A model generated the notes under the pieces. That model ran no database searches. It was not told where the DNA came from and saw nothing but the letters and a program-made list of their open reading frames with translations. A stretch of DNA of 64,000 bases, taken from assembly GCA_033439255.1 (NCBI GenBank), contig CM065878.1:4340001-4404000 (forward strand), in the 5' to 3' direction. Origin of the DNA: Hericium rajendrae. Lineage: Eukaryota; Basidiomycota; Agaricomycetes; Russulales; Hericiaceae. The stretch's first letter is position 1. The number at the start of each line of letters is the position of its first letter. A program made the translations under genes and the position numbers. Below are positions 12,310-23,437 of the stretch, in pieces.

Positions 12310-12927
12310 TGTCAAAGTGCGAATCTGAGCGATAGGGAGCGACTCAGGAGCGCAGGAAGCGAAAGGGAGACACAGGGATCGATTAGAGACTGCAGTCCAA
12401 TGTGAGCAACTAGATACATGAGAAAGAAACACTATAGCGCACCTGCAGTCCAATGTGAGCAACTAAGGAGCTCACAGTCGATGGGACCGCAGGTGTACGA
12501 CGCTCTACGGAAGTTGCCGGGCAGTGGCTTCAAAACTGTACAGTAGACACAACCAACAAGGGCAAGGCCCGAAAGAGCGAAAGTGATGTAAGCCATAGAG
12601 TAAGCAGAGCAATAGACAAGGCAATGCGACCGAGAAAAATAGAGCTGTAACAACAACCAGTTGGCTAAGTGGTAAAGTGTGCTAGACTGACCTGTAAGGG
12701 TCCCGGGTTCGAATCCTGACTAGTGCGTTAAAGCATAAGGTCATAGGTTCAACTCCCGAGTAGTGCGCACTAAGCAAGTGTCTCTAAGATCGAATCTCAG
12801 AGACTACAAGCTAGTCACAAGTCCTAGGTTCGACTCTAGGTGTCCGCATGCTTGCAGAAGGACCTAGGATCGAGCCTTGACTGTGCTGTGATTTTGCACT
12901 AGGATGCTGAGTCAAAAGACTTCAACA
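12310..12927 (-). repeat. Copia 5' LTR, 618-bp type
   Basis: Near-identical inverted partner of 934-1551. On the plus strand it holds a tRNA-like A box (12662-12672) and five B-box-like motifs (12707, 12747, 12788, 12828, 12868) about 40 bp apart. Confidence 0.88.
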
Positions 12928-14079
12928 GAATGTGGGCTCGACAAGACAAAAGAGTCTGTGTCCAACGACTAAGATCACAGGACATACCTGCTATGTCCTG
13001 TCAAAATTGCCACTTTGCACGTCCTCTGCTTGTATGCCTCAACCACCCTCTCCTCATCATTCTCCAGGTGGACGAGAACGATGAACGAGTGAGCAGCAAC
13101 CTGCTTGTCACCGGCTGGGTCGAAAGGCTCATGTGTGTCAATCCGAGGTCAACGGCAGAAGAAGTTGTGAATGGAGAGAGTGTGAGGGAGTTGGCTCCAT
13201 ATGTGAGGTACGATCAGCTTTAGTTCTGTAACTTCCCTGCTTACTGCATCTTCGCGCTCAGTGCAGAAGTGGGTCCATGTTGCACCAATGTAGAGGATGG
13301 AGGCGATGCGTGCACGAGTAATGATGGTGGTCTCACCATGTACAAGCTCGAGTTGTACAAGCTGGCCTTGGTGAATGAAGGGCGTGGGGTGCTTAGTGAC
13401 GAACCATGGATGCAGGAGGGAGGATTGGTGTGCTCCTACTGAGAGACAACGGTATAGGGAAGGATACTGGATGTCGTCATCATCGTCGTCATTTACAATC
13501 TCAATGGGGGATGTGGGGCGTAGAGATAGAGAATCATAATCTGGAGGGGCTGCGCTGCCTGACCTGCAACACACTGCAGAGATCGATGTATTGCTAGCAA
13601 TGGACGTGCGTGAAAAATACTGAGGCAGCTGATCGCCTGAGCTGTTCCAATTCGGTGAGCGTGTGAATTCGTGGGTAACTCGGACTTCTGCTGGTAACTG
13701 GTCGAAGGTCTGATTGAGCACCAGAGAAAATAGGTATGAGTCAGAGGACGTGTGGCAAGGATTGAGGCAGTTGAACATCGTTGCCAGCAAACAAAGTCTC
13801 ATGTTCGCATGCTACTCTAATATGGCTCTCGCTTAATGATCGAGCATTGTCAGATTTGAGCGTCTAGCTACGCACTTAACGGTAATCAATTCGAAGCCCT
13901 GAGTCTTGGTACTTGCTGATCGGTCTTTTGATCTTTACCAATCTCTAGGACTGTTGAGTTTGCTAAATTGATCATGTCAATGCTCAAAACAGGTTTTGGG
14001 CGCGACAACGCCTGAGGTGCTCACAGTCAAACTCCAAGAGTTTGGGCAGTTGGGCACCTGTAGCAGCGACTGTGCGGGA
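12928..14079 (-). other. Unassigned stretch with one 217-codon ORF
   Basis: A minus-strand ORF with a true ATG spans 13802-13149 (217 codons). It has a run of seven aspartates near its middle and a C-terminal half with mixed beta-like segments (for example QLVQLELVHGE). I do not recognise it. It lies between the gypsy-like gag relic and the copia cluster on the same strand, so it may be part of that retroelement, a captured sequence or chance. The rest of the stretch shows no feature I can support. Confidence 0.3.
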
Positions 14080-15400
14080 TCAGCCAGTAGATGTGGACTG
14101 AGGGGAGCGAGTGCTCACCGGGGTGCGCCCAGTTGTAGGGCGGGGACTCTGGAACCGGGTGCGCATGAGGTAGGCAGCATTCCTGTCACGGGCCCTCGCC
14201 TTCCACTCAGCCAGGGTGGTGGGCGTGGGGTAGCTGCACTGGCAATCATCGCGCAGGGCGCTGTTGAGGCCATGCAGGAACCAGTCGATCAGGGCCACGT
14301 CATTGTAGCCGGTGCGAGGGGCGAAGGACTCAAACTCGGTGATGTAGTCGACTATCGAGCATACCCATTTGGAGGGTCTGGATGGCATGGGAGGCATCCT
14401 TGGAGTCGTCAAGGGGGGAGAAGTCCAAGTTGAAGCGAGTTCGAAGGGCGGTAAGGTCAGCATAGCGAGGAACATGAGCTGGAGATGTTTTTGCAGCCAC
14501 AAGATTGTCATCCTCAAGGATCTCCTCGACGCGCTGGGTGGCCCACTGGCCGGCGATAGGGCCCTGGCAGAGGTTGAGGAAGAGGGAGATCTGGGCGGTA
14601 TCATCTTTATACCGGGTAGAGTTGGCGCGAAGGAATAAGCGAATACGCAGCTGGAATTCCTTGGACTTGGAACGATCTCCCTCAAAGGGAGCAGGTTTGA
14701 CGCCGATCTCAGGGTTGGACATGTCAATGGATGGCTGAACAGGGGGGGCTGTGGCAATGGTTGGTTTGATGTTGACGGTGGATGTCGATGCAACAGCGGC
14801 AACGGGTGGAGCAGGTGAGGGGACTGGTACTGGGGTAGGCGTCGAAACAGGTGGTGGTGGTGGGGCCCGAAGGGTATCGAGGCGGGTAGCTTGTTGCTGA
14901 GCGAGATTCTCTATAACTGCTTGAGAGAGTGCGAGTTCTGCAGTGGTTAAGAAGAGGGTACTGGCCTGCCAAAACCACAGGTCACTTTCTTCTACGAGGC
15001 TGGGTCTCCAACTGACTACAAGCCGATTGGTGTCGGAGCAGTATGCGTAGTAGTTGTTGGTTACCGGGTTGAAGGTAATACCTGGGGGAACAACAAGTGG
15101 GGTGGTGCGAGCAGGGGGAGAATCTGCACTAGGAAGGGCGACGGTGGGAAGCGGCGGGGTAGCGGGGTGTTGGCGGCGGTGTTCTGTAGCTGCGACGTCA
15201 AAGTCGTTAAGCTTGAGGTCTGCCTGGTCGTCACGATCAGCGAAGTACCACTGTGCGGGACCATCGTCGTCCTCGTCTGGAGTGACGAAGTCTATTCGAA
15301 CGATGCCAGAAAGGGTGTAGATGAAGTATTCGTCGAGCGAGGCAAAGACGCCGAGTGGGTATGGTTCTGTGGTCTGGAAACGGGGGTCGGTGGGATCAAT
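14080..15400 (-). mobile_element. Ty3/gypsy-like gag relic
   Basis: On the minus strand there is a proline-rich lead-in with a segment containing VTNNYYAYCSDTNRL, then a gag capsid-like region that includes KPAPFEGDRSKSKEF, LFLNLCQGPIAGQWA and DWFLHGLNSALRDDC. This is the pattern of Retrotrans_gag proteins of fungal Ty3/gypsy elements. It is a fossil with at least one break. No LTR pair was found around it. The copia cluster lies downstream on the same strand and may have inserted into this element. Confidence 0.6.
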
Positions 15401-16323
15401 GGTGAGGTCTAGAAGAAGTCAGCCGCGACTGGGCGACGACCAAGAGCACGAGGGTACAGGGGGTCCGAGTACGGGTTTCTGAGGAATCGGTGGCCGAGGC
15501 GTTCTCTGGCCCACACAGGCTCAGGCGAGGGTTCGGGGGTGAAGAGACCTAGTGTGCAAAAGGGGAACGAGGTCGATGGTAGGATACTTGCAGGGGATCC
15601 TCGGTTGGGTTGGCGACAGTGGTAAGCGATATCCGAGGCACCGAACGTGAATTCTTGCAAGTCGACATCAAAGGAAACTCGAATTTGAACGTATAAGGCA
15701 ATGGAGATAGCACCTGCACGTGGTTTCCACGACCTCAATCGAAACCAAACTCCTTCGGCTTCCCAACGCTTCACAGCACAATAGCGGAGGAGGGGGATGA
15801 GTGCACTACCCTCGATGGTGTTGGCGATGGGAAAGGGGAGATGAGGTTGATGGAATGGATGTCAGGATTCGGTGAAGATGTCGGCGGTGAAGGGTTCAAA
15901 GAAGAAAGGTATGATGGGCGATAGTAGAGAGGTGAGGCAGGTGTATGAGAGATTGTCCAGGTGTCAAGACTCGGTCGTAGACAGCAGAGAACCACCCAAG
16001 TCACCAGCGATGATGGGAGCGAGAGAGCAGAGAGCGACTAGCAGCGCAGTGACCTGTATCGGAGGTACAGTACGGTACAGACGAAATGGACAATCTAGGG
16101 AAATAGGTGAGCGACAGGGAGCCTATAAGTACTGGGACGACAATGGGAAAAGAACAATGGACACCATAACGGGTCGAACAATAGAGTGAGAACAATGGTG
16201 GCCAAAAGGAGAACAATGGGAGGGAGAACAATAGGATGTCCCAAAGGGGAACAAGGGCATGGGTGAAGGATAGCCCCAGGTCATGTGAGGAAGTGAACAT
16301 GTGATGGGGCTGCTGGAGCACAT
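15401..16323 (-). other. Unassigned minus-strand ORFs upstream of the gag relic
   Basis: Overlapping short minus-strand ORFs (15774-15409, 16004-15771, 16321-16001) precede the gag relic. The first has some globular character (for example ALYVQIRVSFDVDLQEF); the other two are rich in serine, proline and leucine. They may be the 5' part of the gypsy-like element, the remnant of a host gene, or chance ORFs in a GC-rich region. I recognise no domain. Confidence 0.25.
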
Positions 16324-16402
16324 GACCGACGCGATGCCTTGATGGCAGAGAAGAAGGCGGAGAGAAATGGAGCGATCCGTGACATCTACCTGTTAACAGC
16401 CA

Positions 16403-16472
16403 TTAAGAGATAGGTCACATGGTGTGCACCTTAATGGCCGTTAAGGCACACACCATGTGACCTACCTCTTAA
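16403..16472. repeat. 70-bp near-perfect inverted repeat
   Basis: Two 32-bp arms (16403-16434 and 16441-16472) start and end with TTAAG/CTTAA and flank a 6-bp centre. A GTTCAACTC B-box-like motif follows at 16492-16500, then a T-rich tail. Confidence 0.75.
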
Positions 16473-16534
16473 CACTCATTAGAGGTTGCAGGTTCAACTC
16501 CAGGTCTGGTCAGACTTTTATTTACACTTGATTT

Positions 16535-16930
16535 AATATAACTTGATCAGTTCTCAACCAATTCACCTGTTCTCAAATGTGTCTGGATCTACTCATTTAT
16601 TGCTTTCTGATAGTACTTTTTGCATCCTGATCCATGCAGAACTCACAGAGTGCAATGAATTCTTACATTTTCCTCCTGCAATATTTGAACTTGAGCTAAC
16701 TTAGTCAATTCTCCTCCGATTTACTCGTTCTCAAGTGTGTAAAGATCCACTTATTTATAGCTTTCCAGTTATATTTTATGCATCTGGATTGGTTAAGAAC
16801 TCGCAGAATGCAAAGCATTTCTTTGTTTTCCCCCCTAAAATGTTTGAATTCTAACTAAACTGGTCAGTTCTCTGCCAATTCACTTGTTCTCAAGTTTGTC
16901 TGGATCTATCAGAAAACCAGTCTCCAATAC
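16535..16930 (+). repeat. 158-bp tandem repeat family, about 2.5 units
   Basis: Units carry the recurring core TTCTCAA plus GCATCTGGAT-like and ATTCTTACATTTTCC-like segments, spaced about 157 bp. The same family, inverted, forms four units at 26240-26790 and again at 52365-52905. At all three places it is preceded by a B-box-like motif and a GATTTAAT-like segment, so unit and head move together. Confidence 0.65.
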
Positions 16931-17757
16931 AATTTACTGCTTACAGAAAGACAGAGCCAGTAAAAAGATATACAGCAAACAAAGTTGGATACTGTTACTA
17001 TATAGCAGCTTTGCAAAGCAATTTAGAATGCAAAATCAGATCACAGGAAGTGAAGATATGATCCAGTATATCTGCCACATCATCAATCAGTCATACCCCT
17101 ATATCTTGGTTACCAGTGATGCTATTATGACTCACAAGATATCATCTAAAAGCAGCTACAAATCTGCTTTCAATGAGCCCTTATCCATCTTCATTGGTGC
17201 AGTATTGATAGAGCTAAAATGAAATTAGTCTGCCACATCAGCAAGTGAGATACATACAGGACAACCACTACAGCCATCGGGTAGACATCCTCTCCACCCA
17301 CCCACATCGAGGGGAGGAGAAGTAGTCTGAAAGTGTTACAGCTACTGGTAGAGGGACCACTGGCTTCAACAACTGTCTGAAGAAAAGGCTAGCAGGGAGA
17401 TGTTGCACTTCAAAACTGAGATTTGCTTACGTAAGCAATGTCTTAACGGCCGTTAAGGTGTTTGCTCAGGTTCAATTCCATCTCTAGCCATTTTGTTTTT
17501 TCTTGTGTTTTAATTTATAATAAATGTGTTTAATACTTGACAGGTAAAACTTATGTGTATTGATATATTACATGTAGAATCAATTTTTACTCTCAGAAAC
17601 ATTGAACTAAATGTTAAAAAAAAATTGATTTTGTATGTCCAAAAAATGAGTTTTTTTATACTAAACTTTCAACCAATGATGCTATGACTCTGATAATAGT
17701 GTTATGTAGTATATATAACTTAACAGTATAGTAGCATATGTGAGCATAGATGTACAG
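16931..17757. repeat. AT-rich repeat tract with paired palindromes
   Basis: Two perfect 16-bp palindromes lie side by side: TTGCTTACGTAAGCAA (17423-17438) and CTTAACGGCCGTTAAG (17442-17457). They are followed by GGTTCAATTCC (B-box-like) and a T-rich tail. The part up to about 17000 still matches the edge of the 158-bp family at the ends of R. No gene was recognised. Confidence 0.5.
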
Positions 17758-17845
17758 CCATCTCAAAAATGTAAAATCTACATAGCTGCCAGCCAATGCT
17801 ATGCCTAGTTTCATAGTGCTATAGCTACTATATAGTTGGACCACA
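17758..17845. mobile_element. Solo end of the 47858-50775 transposon family
   Basis: It starts CATCTCAAAAATGT and continues with a close inverted match to the right end of the TA-flanked element at 47858-50775 (shared CTACATAGCTGCCAGCC core). Only one end is present. Confidence 0.55.
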
Positions 17846-17920
17846 ATTTATAATCAATCTGACCAGTGAGACTTTATTCATTTATGCACTATTCTAAATA
17901 TAACTAACAATTGAAAAAAA

Positions 17921-18290
17921 ATCATCTTGTTATGTGAAGCATCACCCCTCTTCCTCCAAGTTAAATGTAACTAATAAAAAAAAAAGGAATCATCTTGCCG
18001 TGTGAAGCATCGGCCTATTTCTCCAAGTTCGAATTGGTAGCTATAGTGTATTTTGAAGATGTTCATTTTACTGCAAGAATTATTGATAAAGGAAAAAGGA
18101 CCCGGTACTATGACAGAGTAACTACTAGTAGACAATATGAGTTTGAAGGTATGCTGTCAGATTTCGATAATTTACATTATGCAAAAGAGCAAGAAGCAAG
18201 TTTACTTATTTATGCACCTTAATGACTAAATAAATAAATAAAAAAGGAATCATCTTGCTGTGTGAAGCATTAGCCCTCTCCTTCCAAGTT
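17921..18290 (+). repeat. Three copies of a ~41-bp direct repeat around a protein relic
   Basis: The copies lie at 17921-17962, 17989-18029 and 18249-18290. Each starts ATCATCTTG, has GTGAAGCAT in the middle and ends CCAAGTT. The last two bracket a short open stretch (18040-18222) that looks protein-derived. Confidence 0.6.
18040..18222 (+). pseudogene. C-terminal protease-like domain fragment (possible USP fold)
   Basis: The open stretch includes LVAIVYFEDVHFTARIID and RTRYYDRVTTSRQYEFEG and ends in ASLLIYAP. An HFTARI-type beta strand, a YYD/WYHD-like segment and a final hydrophobic strand recall the His-box end of ubiquitin-specific-protease-like domains found in repeat-associated agaricomycete proteins. 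This is a memory-based resemblance, not a search result. There is no upstream exon, catalytic Cys region or start context, so it is at best a captured or decayed fragment. It lies between two copies of the direct repeat described above. Confidence 0.3.
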
Positions 18291-18366
18291 TACATGACAA
18301 ATGTATAATATACAGATAGTACATAGTGAGCTAACATAGTATAGACAAGGTAAGCTTTATAGTGTA

Positions 18367-18562
18367 AAGGTTGACAACTTTCTGCTAAACCTGCGAGCAA
18401 TCTGAGAGCATCTGAGAGCATCTGATTGACCTGCAGATTTTCTGATCTTGTCTGACAAATAAATCAGACACTCTCAGATAAGATTAGAAAATCTGTAGGT
18501 TAATCAGATGCTCTCAGATGCTCTCAGATTGCTCGCAGGTCTAGCAGAAAGTTGTCAACCTT
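18367..18562. mobile_element. 196-bp foldback MITE
   Basis: Near-palindrome with about 85-bp arms: it begins AAGGTTGACAACTTTCTG and ends with the reverse complement. Arms carry repeated CTGAGAGCATCTGA-like segments. The same terminal motif lies just inside the larger MITE at 37966-38548, so they belong to one family. Confidence 0.8.
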
Positions 18563-20701
18563 CTTGATGAGATAATACATAGTGAATCAGCATAGTGTAG
18601 ATAATATAGACTTTATAGACTTTGTAGCAAAGTTAGACTATATGGCTCTCATAGCTAAGCCTATAGCTTTATAGCTATCATAGCACTCTATAGCCATCTC
18701 TAATAGCTATATAGCACTCTATAGACTACTAAGGACTCCCTATGGCCAGATCCACAATACAAAGGAACAAGATGTAGACAAACAATGTCTCTGATTGGCT
18801 GCAGCATGCTTGCTGAGCAGTAGACAACTGCTTGCATCACCAAGCAAGACAAAAAAGGCATTTGATTGGCTGCTGCAAGTCTGCTGAGTGCAGCCATAAT
18901 CAGACGTGCTGATGCGAGACAAATGTTGTCTCTGATTGGCTGCCTTACTACCAGCTGACGATGAGTGACGATAACAATGTTTGTACAGTACTCTCTCTTC
19001 TATATATGTATGTAGCTTTATTCATGATTTTTCTCAGTGTCGAGTGTATTTTATAAGTGTCATTTGACTGTAAGTCTCCTGTACATATTGGTACTGCTGA
19101 CTGCATAAGACCTAGATATTGAGCACAAGTGCTGAGCAACAGGATCGCATGCATATTGCATATGTCAGTGAATACATGTTGAGCTGTTCGATTGGCTTGC
19201 TGGAGTAGGTGCGTCTTTTCATCATCAGCTACATTCTTTTTCTTACATTTTTTTTTCCACCTGTCTACAGTGGCTCCTAGATCTTGTGTAAGATGAAACT
19301 GTTCAACATCTGGATGGAGTGCATAAAGATGATGGGTGAGAAGAAGAGGAATCCACCAAAGGGAGGGACATAGTGACTAACAGGCAGGGGGTATGAAGAC
19401 AATGCATAATTTGGCAAGCACATATACAACAAATTTGGGGCATTTTCTGATGATGAATACACAGTTCGTGATCATGCATAGTGGGCACACGGTAGAGGTA
19501 GAGCAGACACCAGAGGAGGCTGGGCTCAAAGACAGCAGTGAGATACTTGCTGTCAAGCTCATGGACTAGACAGAGGGTCCAGGATGGAGGTCGTGGTGAG
19601 TCCTGATTTGTCTGACAGTGATATAGGTTCTGAAAATTATATCATGATGAGGGAGCTACCAATACCAAAAGCTGAAAAATCATTCGACCAATAGGCTTTT
19701 AAAGTGAGCATTTATATTGCAGCCTCGAGAATCCATCTGAATAAATATCTCATACAGAACCTTACAGTCTCGGATCATAAAAACCTTCAATGGTGCTGCC
19801 TTCGCTGCAGTGCTTGACCCCACGGTGCTCACATATTCGCAGCTGGACATATCCTTTTTGCCCATGCTGTCACTCTTGGAGGAATCAGAGCCCTGAATTA
19901 CAGAATGCTAGCATAGTGGCAACAATGTGTGCAGGCAGCAGTGGCAACAGGTACTCTATGTAGCTGATGCTCAGCCTGAGTACACACTGTGCATATGTAG
20001 TCTTTACTTTGCACATGGCAATCATATCACAAGCTGAAGGTAAGCAACCTTTGTTGTCAGCTTCTTTCTACTGACTCTTTCTTTTTATGTGTCTGTAGTG
20101 CGAATCAGTGCATGAAGTCTTCAAGTTCTTGATATTACCATGGTTATATTACCATGGTGGTCAGGCCTCATATGAAGTGCAACCTTCAGTATGATAATGT
20201 GAGCAATGTTGATTGCAGGTGCAAAGGGCAGGCAGTATCACTGGGAGCCATGCCACATGACACGGGGTGATGATCAGTGGCACAATGTCAAGTGCCAGGC
20301 CATCCATATTGAGCATGACAAGGAGGCAGTATCAAGAAGGAGAAATCATCCGATGTTGATGGGATGCACCATGCACTGTAAATAGAGGTGGCTGCACCGA
20401 GGGCCAGGCCCTCCGCATGACAAGTTGCCCAAATCGATAAGATGCTAGGCTTTGGTAGCCATCGTCAATTGTTGTATCCTTCAAGACAGCAGTAAAACTC
20501 ACCAGCTGTGCACTGCAGCTGCCATCCTGTGTAATCAATATTTGCTGAATGGGACAACCGATTGATGCCGACTGTGGGCATCATTGTCAAGTTAGACCGC
20601 AAAGCTGGCATCCGGCAGAGTAGATGCAGGGCAATCTGTCTACTTGAAGATGATGCCCTTGCCTCACGATAGATCTGCTGCCGAGCACCAGACCCTGTAC
20701 C
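18563..20701. other. No gene recognised; CCAAT triplet and repeat remnants
   Basis: TGATTGGCTGC, an inverted CCAAT box, occurs at 18792, 18863 and 18933, spaced 71 and 70 bp. The rest is short, broken ORFs without a recognised domain. The minus strand near 20700-20470 carries a 60-codon open stretch next to the terminal repeat of the 20702-28001 element; it may be old coding sequence but I cannot name it. Confidence 0.35.
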
Positions 20702-21602
20702 TGGTTTTAAAACCCTTCTGGTAACTGCCACAAAGTGGTTTACAAAACCTCCGGTAACATTTTGGCTGTAGTTTAAAAACCCCTCTGGTAAGGTTGTCGG
20801 GAGAATTGTGGCTGATCTAGTGATCCGATTTAGATGTTCTATATATAGCTGTGATTGTATTGATGAGTAGAATATGAATCTGATGCCCATCAGCTTATAT
20901 AATCAGGGATAATTTTTCAATTTGGTAATTATATAATATATATATCATTCTGCTCGAAATCATGAGCTGAGCTCAAATCTGATGTCCAAATTGTTATGTA
21001 AGCATCAAAAATTCCCAAATTTGGCAATTATACAATATATATATCATTTTGCTTCATTTTTTGAGCTGATTCTGAATCTGATAGTTATATGATGATGTAA
21101 GCATTATAAATTTCTAAAATTAGCAATTATATAATATATATACCATTTTGCTCCATTTTATGAGGTAAATTCAAATCTGACACTTGTGAACTGGTATACA
21201 TTATAAAATGTAGTAGTTTATACTAAAATAACTTTATATACTCTTTGATCAACTATTTCTCAGAATGAGTCTGAACATAACATGCATTGAGTCATCCAAG
21301 GATGGTTTGAGGTTATTATATTCACATTATGTCATATAATTGTATAAATCAGTATATTTCAAATCTCTTTTCTTGCATTTGAAAAGATATTTAGCAATAT
21401 GATAAATCAGATGCAGATTTTTAAGACCTTTCCAACAGTATTATTTTCATGTCAATCAGATCAAAACTAGCTGAGATATTTACAAATCTTTGTTTTATAC
21501 AAAGCATTTGGTCCAGTATTTTGCAGTTTGCAAGTGACCCATGATAGATATAGTAGTCAAACCACTTGTGTGTTACTCACATGATATTGTGCTACAATTC
21601 AA
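20702..21602 (+). repeat. Left terminal inverted repeat of the 7.3-kb element
   Basis: Pairs with 27103-28001. AT-rich, with three staggered TATATATCATT-like and ATATATACCATT-like blocks about 100 bp apart. Confidence 0.7.
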
Positions 21603-23437
21603 GCATATGATCTTTTTTATTATCATCATCTGTCATCAACTTTATATGTTCAGATCCAGATTTTAAAGTAAAGCCAGTTCAATAGTTGTTACTTGGTGGA
21701 AGAGGGCCAATGCTGTGCATGGCAAAACGATTCCTTTTTTTTTATCATCAATAAAGGTATATAAATTACCGTCATGTATGGTCATGTACAGGTATACTGA
21801 CATCTTGCATGCAGGCCTGTACCTCATGTCTTATACTTGGCATGTAGCATTGTGCTGGGGCCAGTGCCTCATGCATGCCTGCTACACCTCATGCCAGCTC
21901 ACTATGCCTCATGTTCACTGGTCACACCCTATGCTGATCTACCACATCTCGATGTACCTTGTGGATGGGCCAGTGACAGCCATGTCAGCCAGCACAACTA
22001 TATACATGCATTGTGTGTTGCTATGTGCAGGTGTGTCACCTGCCTGTACCTTGTGCCTCATGCCTCATACACAGACATACTAAGTCATGCATAGGCTTAG
22101 TGCCTTATGCATGCTTATCATGCTACACTACATCTTGCATACAAGCCACCATCCTATAGATGCTTACTGTACTTCATGTACAGGCCCACAGCATCTTGAC
22201 ACTCTGCACATGCTTGCAGCACCCTGTGCATGGCCACCACACCCTGTTGATCTCCTGTACAAGCTAGTAGCAGCCTTACATATGGGCCTGTATGCCTTAT
22301 GCTCACCCTCTATGCCTCATGCATGGCTCTCAATATCTCACACATCCTCACTGCGCATTGCATCTTATATATAGGCCCACTACAGCTTAACATTGGTGAG
22401 CATGGCCACTGGACCTCCTGCACAGCTATGACACTTATCATGCCTTGTGCATGAACCTAGTGCCTTATGCACATATGTACTTTTGTTGTGCCTTACCAGT
22501 ACACACATGCCTGCACATAGCTCTACCTGTACATGATGTGTACCATTGTGCATGTGTGCACTGTTTGAACTTGTAATATACTTGATTGTACTAGTAGCTG
22601 TATGAAATATAATTGATTTTAGCTTTATATCTCTTGTATCTGATTGATCTGAGACAGTACTAATAGCAAGGATCATAGTAGAGATCATATAGATCAGAGC
22701 AAGCCTTTGAATTTATATGATTTGTACAACAACTACAGCTATCTTTCAGAAACATGTAGCACTATATAGTGTCCAACTACTGTTATGATAGCTATGATAG
22801 GCCTCATAGTCTTACATAGTTGAGAACTGTGGTGGCATAAATAGTGATAGACCTTATAGTGCTATGATAAAACATATAGATCAATACTGGGCTATATGAA
22901 ATTTCAATTTTTCAGATGATACACACTACACCAACTCATATATGCACTCTTGGCTCACATTTTTTGACCTATGCATACTTTTGTTGATTAGCTTACACAT
23001 GTATCAACCTATGAGCATCACAACAAACTTATGTATGCTTCTACTACCTCATACATTTCCTGTTAGCCTGTGCACCTTCTATTGATTTGTATACATTGCT
23101 GCTAGCACCAAAGACAGAATTTAATTTCTATATTTGGATTTTTTTTCTGACTTTTACAAAAAATAACATAAATCATACCAGTTTTTTTTTAATAGAGCTT
23201 ATATCTCTTCAATGTATAATCTAGTCAGTATTTTTCTATTTTACATGCATTAAATACTATTAAAATTGAATTCTCACTTTCAAACCATATTTTGTATACT
23301 GGCAGAAATTAGTGACCAAATATGGCAACTACTTTCTGATAAAAATTGCCTGTCGATTAGCATGAAGGTTTAGAGTAACAAAAAACTTATACAAATGCCT
23401 GAGAGCATCAATTGTGCAAACATCACTTTAAGTATAT

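Larger units (their letters stand above)
8434..12927 (-). mobile_element. Ty1/copia element with 5' LTR, gag and most of pol
   Basis: The 5' LTR is at 12310-12927 (618 bp), the primer-binding site at 12298-12309, and gag starts at 12004. The coding frame stays open through protease, integrase and much of reverse transcriptase down to 8434, where the 5' LTR of the neighbouring copia element begins. RNase H and a 3' LTR are not present. It belongs to the same subfamily as the inverted piece at 934-2388. The right outer flank (GAATG) does not match the left outer flank (TATAC), so the cluster carries no visible target duplication. Broken fossil, probably recent. Confidence 0.9.

Noticed and set aside
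12656-12726. tRNA gene in the copia LTR
   Set aside because: A and B boxes match, but neither a consistent 7-bp acceptor stem nor a T stem can be drawn in the same fold, and it is inside an LTR.
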